From Streptomyces sp. NBC_00083 (GTDB lineage: Bacteria > Actinomycetota > Actinomycetes > Streptomycetales > Streptomycetaceae), in contig NZ_JAPELY010000005.1 of assembly GCF_026343295.1 (NCBI RefSeq), forward strand, positions 349,629-413,628: a DNA stretch of 64,000 nt. The letters run 5' to 3'. Positions 61,638-64,000 of the stretch are shown one piece after another. The position numbers were made by a program, and so were the translations under genes. Within the stretch, counting starts at the first letter, position 1. Every line of letters starts with the position of its first letter. Under the pieces are notes generated by a model. The model saw only the letters and a list, made by a program, of their open reading frames with translations, was not told the origin of the DNA and did not search any database.

Positions 61638-62552
61638 TCAGAATGAGGAGGCTTTCCTCATCACGTCCTGATTCTTCTTCCGCGCCTGATCCAAAGCCGG
61701 CCGATTGGCCTCGATCTGCTGGTTCTGGATTTCCTTTTCGACAGCGAACCAGTCCTTGATCAATCCTGTCGAATCCTTACATTCGACGTCGGCGACAGCA
61801 GTTGCGATTTCTCCCGAAGAGATGGTTGCGCTACTCATGGAGCTGGCCAGCTCGGGGACACTGTGCGGGTTGTCGACGTGATATCCCCGCTTGGCCATAC
61901 ACGCCGACCAGGCCTTCAGCGAATTTATTACGCGCACGTCGTCTTGCGACTTCTTCAGGCTATCGGCATCGAATTGACTTGCCAATGATTCATCCAATGA
62001 CGGGATTTTCGCTCGCGCTTCGCCGACGCATCCCCCCTTGGGAATTTCTGCCTTGTTCACGTCGGCGGGCGGCGAGGACATGGACGAATTCTCACCCATG
62101 AGGGCGTACAACTCTTCAGGGCTGACGTTATAGTGCGGCGATTCCTTCAGCGGCGCGGCGAGGTGGTAGCCATAGGAACGCGCCGACTTAAGATCGGAAA
62201 TCCCGTACCGTCGCCCCAAATTCGCAGCATTTTTTCCTGGACCGGGGTCGGAAACCGGCGGAGGTGGATTGTAGGTGAAGCCCATCTTCGCCATACATGC
62301 CCGCTCGAGTACCAGTTGCGATCGCTCTACGGCGGCCTGGTCAGCGAAGGGAACCAAGTAACCTTCGAGCGGCAGCGTCAGGGAGGCGGTGAGCCCGCTG
62401 CGATCACTGGCGTAGGAGGGCTGCTTTCCGTAGGTTGCGTTCCGATTCGAGTCTTCGGTTCCGCTGCTACACGCCGTCATTGCATACCCGCATGCGAGTA
62501 TTAATGGCAAGGCGGTCGCACGTCGAAGCGTATGGCGAAAATGGGAGTTCAC
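61638..62552 (-). CDS. Lipoprotein of unknown function
   Basis: A 304-residue lipoprotein with signal LPLILACGYAMTAC, lipobox Cys28, then a Ser/Asn-rich start. The mature part has two regions each with a conserved-looking ACMAKxGxxxxNP pattern (RACMAKMGFTYNPPPP, SACMAKRGYHVDNPHS), which suggests an internal duplication. Codons are atypical here, including TTA at codon 17 and ATA. The TTA makes full translation dependent on the bldA tRNA. The GTG start is at 62552. No function is recognised; it is probably acquired. Confidence 0.75.
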   Translation of the reverse strand: MNSHFRHTLRRATALPLILACGYAMTACSSGTEDSNRNATYGKQPSYASDRSGLTASLTLPLEGYLVPFADQAAVERSQLVLERACMAKMGFTYNPPPPVSDPGPGKNAANLGRRYGISDLKSARSYGYHLAAPLKESPHYNVSPEELYALMGENSSMSSPPADVNKAEIPKGGCVGEARAKIPSLDESLASQFDADSLKKSQDDVRVINSLKAWSACMAKRGYHVDNPHSVPELASSMSSATISSGEIATAVADVECKDSTGLIKDWFAVEKEIQNQQIEANRPALDQARKKNQDVMRKASSF

Positions 62553-62580
62553 GAACTAATACCCTTCCAGCTAAGCCGAC

Positions 62581-63078
62581 TTAAAGCCGCCGCTGCGAAG
62601 CGTTTTGATTGTGCAGGGTGGAGTCCAGGTTTCCGCCCGAGTGTGCCGAAAAGTATTGCGAGTGGCCGGCGTATCCCGAGTTGAAGTAGACGCGATAAGC
62701 AGCACTGTCCTCATTGTCCACGGAGGCAGCATTGTTCTTCACGGCCACACCCTCACCGCTGGTGCCACCCACGATAGGGGTCATCTGCTTGCCGTCACTC
62801 GTGCTGTAGTAGCCAAACATGTAGCGGACGACCGAGGCGCCGTTGGGGCTGTAGCCCGAGTAGTCATTCAGGCTTGAATTGGAGACGAAGACCGCTCCTC
62901 CAGAATTCGAGTTGTAGAACAGACGGAAGCAACTGAAGTGATTTGAATAGCTGCACATGTCATTGACGTACGACGTCGCAGCCTGAGCGGTGGGTGCATT
63001 GACCGCAGTGACTCCGACTACCGAAATCGACGCGCACGCCAGGGCAGCAAACCGGCGACTTACCGACGTAATCTTCAT
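62581..63078 (-). CDS. Secreted I36-inhibitor-like protein
   Basis: A 165-residue secreted protein. The signal peptide ends AQA (MKITSVSRRFAALACASISV, then VGVTAVNAPTAQA). The mature part, with two Cys (MCSYSNHFSCFRLFYNSNSG), reads like peptidase inhibitor family I36 or related small secreted Tyr/Asn/Ser-rich proteins (FYNSNSGGAVFVSNSSLNDY). The I36 link is by general resemblance only. ATG at 63078 has GGGGATC upstream; an ATG at 63087 is an alternative. GC content is below the window average. Confidence 0.72.
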   Translation of the reverse strand: MKITSVSRRFAALACASISVVGVTAVNAPTAQAATSYVNDMCSYSNHFSCFRLFYNSNSGGAVFVSNSSLNDYSGYSPNGASVVRYMFGYYSTSDGKQMTPIVGGTSGEGVAVKNNAASVDNEDSAAYRVYFNSGYAGHSQYFSAHSGGNLDSTLHNQNASQRRL

Positions 63079-64000
63079 GATCCCCATCCATCCCTACTGA
63101 TCTACCGCCTTCAGCGGATCCCAAAAAACGGCGCGTAGCCTTCCTTGCACCGAAGCATTTAACTGCACCCGCCACCCGCTACACGGGATGGGCGGAACGG
63201 TTTAGCGGACGAAAATATACACCCTTTTACGCAACTTCTACGGACGCGTCACCAAATGGAGATATTAAGACATCTTTCATAATCCAAAAAGGATCCATTT
63301 CGAGTGAATTACGCCATTCCTCCTATCCATTATTAGGCACGCGAAAAATTTGGCATGTCGGATTTTTCTGCCTAAAACCTCATGGAGGCTCTCCGTTTCC
63401 CCCAGCACTCCGGGAAACCGCACGAACAGAAATCCCTGATGCCAACCAGCGCCGATCAACCCCCAAAACAGGACCATGTTGCCGACCAGCCATGACCCAG
63501 GCGAACATTGCCGCGCAGGCGGGGTCACCGCGGTGGACCGATCGGCCATACTCATCGGCGACGAGTCAGTCACCGTTAGTGGCCTCATCGGCAACGAGAA
63601 GCGCAGGTCCGACCCTCTCGTGTCGGTAGTCGTCCCGCGGGCAGTCCCGCCCAAGGCCTGGACTACCCGACGCAGGCACAGAACGCGAACACGGTAATTT
63701 CTCCCCGCAACTATTCCTCACCGCCGACCGATGTCTCGCAAATCGGCTCCGGCGGAATCGGGCATCACCAGCACGCCCTGGTCGCCGTCCTGCAACGTAA
63801 GAGCGAGATCGTCCTGCGCCGGGCCCCGGGCACCCGCGCCTCCGCACATCACCGACCAGCTTTTCGCGGAGGGGTTCAAGTCATTCGCCCGATCACCGTG
63901 ACATGCGCGCCGGCCTTCGGGCTCGCCGCGGCCTCTTGGGCGACTTGTACCCGCCCTGGCGGGCGAGCCGCACCCGGCCTGCCGAGGCGCTACGGCCGAC
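63079..64000. other. Noncoding or decayed region to the window end
   Basis: 922 bases without a supported gene. 63190-63400 is AT-rich, unlike the rest of the window. Frames at 63277-63654 (-) and 63476-63697 (+) overlap, have no ribosome site and resemble nothing I know. A plus frame without start runs from about 63576 to the end with GLDYPTQAQNANTVISPRNY-like sequence and could be decayed coding DNA. Confidence 0.4.

Noticed and set aside
61480..61671. 63-residue plus frame
   Set aside because: It starts with TTG, has no ribosome site and overlaps the 3' end of the convergent lipoprotein gene.
63277..63697. Frames of 125 (minus) and 73 (plus) residues near the window end
   Set aside because: They overlap, have no ribosome site or recognisable family, and lie in compositionally mixed DNA.
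63576..64000. Open plus frame with GLDYPTQAQNANTVISPRNY-like sequence running off the window
   Set aside because: The sequence looks partly coding but has no start codon near its beginning and no family match; possibly a decayed gene, not strong enough to call.

Overview
The window is ori-proximal chromosome of a Streptomyces-type actinomycete. The evidence is strongly GC-rich codon use in nearly every gene, very frequent GTG starts and ATGA/GTGA stop-start overlaps. Family content agrees: CrgA, class E sortases, a SARP regulator, the Bpa proteasome activator, and a PknB/PstP/FhaA/FhaB/RodA/PBP block. Five perfect copies of the Streptomyces parS 14-mer (GTTTCACGTGAAAC) and many DnaA boxes place it near oriC. 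No species can be named from the sequence alone.

Layout. 1-7166: 3' end of a Ser/Thr kinase, a secreted anchored protein, bpa, then a leftward block with a quinone oxidoreductase, a TrkA-type K+ channel, moeA and a MobA-like protein. 7236-11454: branched-chain alpha-keto acid dehydrogenase operon bkdABC with a divergent Lrp regulator. 11504-24639: a lipoprotein hydrolase, then phenylacetate catabolism split into paaH-tetR, paaN and paaABCDE, with an RNA methyltransferase/HTTM/DUF5819 operon between them and an acyl-CoA dehydrogenase at the end. Near-identical TetR-type palindromes lie before paaN/paaH and paaA, and a weaker copy before bkdA. 24734-28026: rhodanese, J-domain and DUF2252 genes and a tRNA-Leu(CAG).

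28404-36543 is the rightward operon fhaA-fhaB-pstP-rodA-pbpA-pknB, which couples cell-wall synthesis to Ser/Thr phosphorylation. 36625-44391 runs left: a 30-residue membrane protein, an unusual histidine kinase/response regulator pair, two class E sortases, an anthranilate/aminodeoxychorismate synthase amidotransferase, a 59-residue membrane protein, a third sortase and a DUF881 protein. crgA, a DnaA-box cluster, a zinc-finger rhomboid, a cyclophilin and a DUF5324 protein follow.

47812-60990 is accessory: a leftward operon of eight genes (MFS exporter, ATP-grasp ligase, Fe(II)/2-oxoglutarate oxygenase, membrane desaturase, PurD-like ATP-grasp, EctB-like aminotransferase, ATP-grasp-rhodanese fusion, GPP34-like protein), divergent from a 1026-residue SARP regulator. 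I read it as a biosynthetic cluster for a small amino-acid-derived, peptide-linked metabolite, and I do not recognise it as a described one. It has no NRPS or PKS gene.

61045-64000 is a tail with a 50-residue secreted peptide, then DNA with lower GC and atypical codons encoding a lipoprotein (with a TTA codon) and an I36-inhibitor-like secreted protein. The last 900 bases hold no gene I can support.
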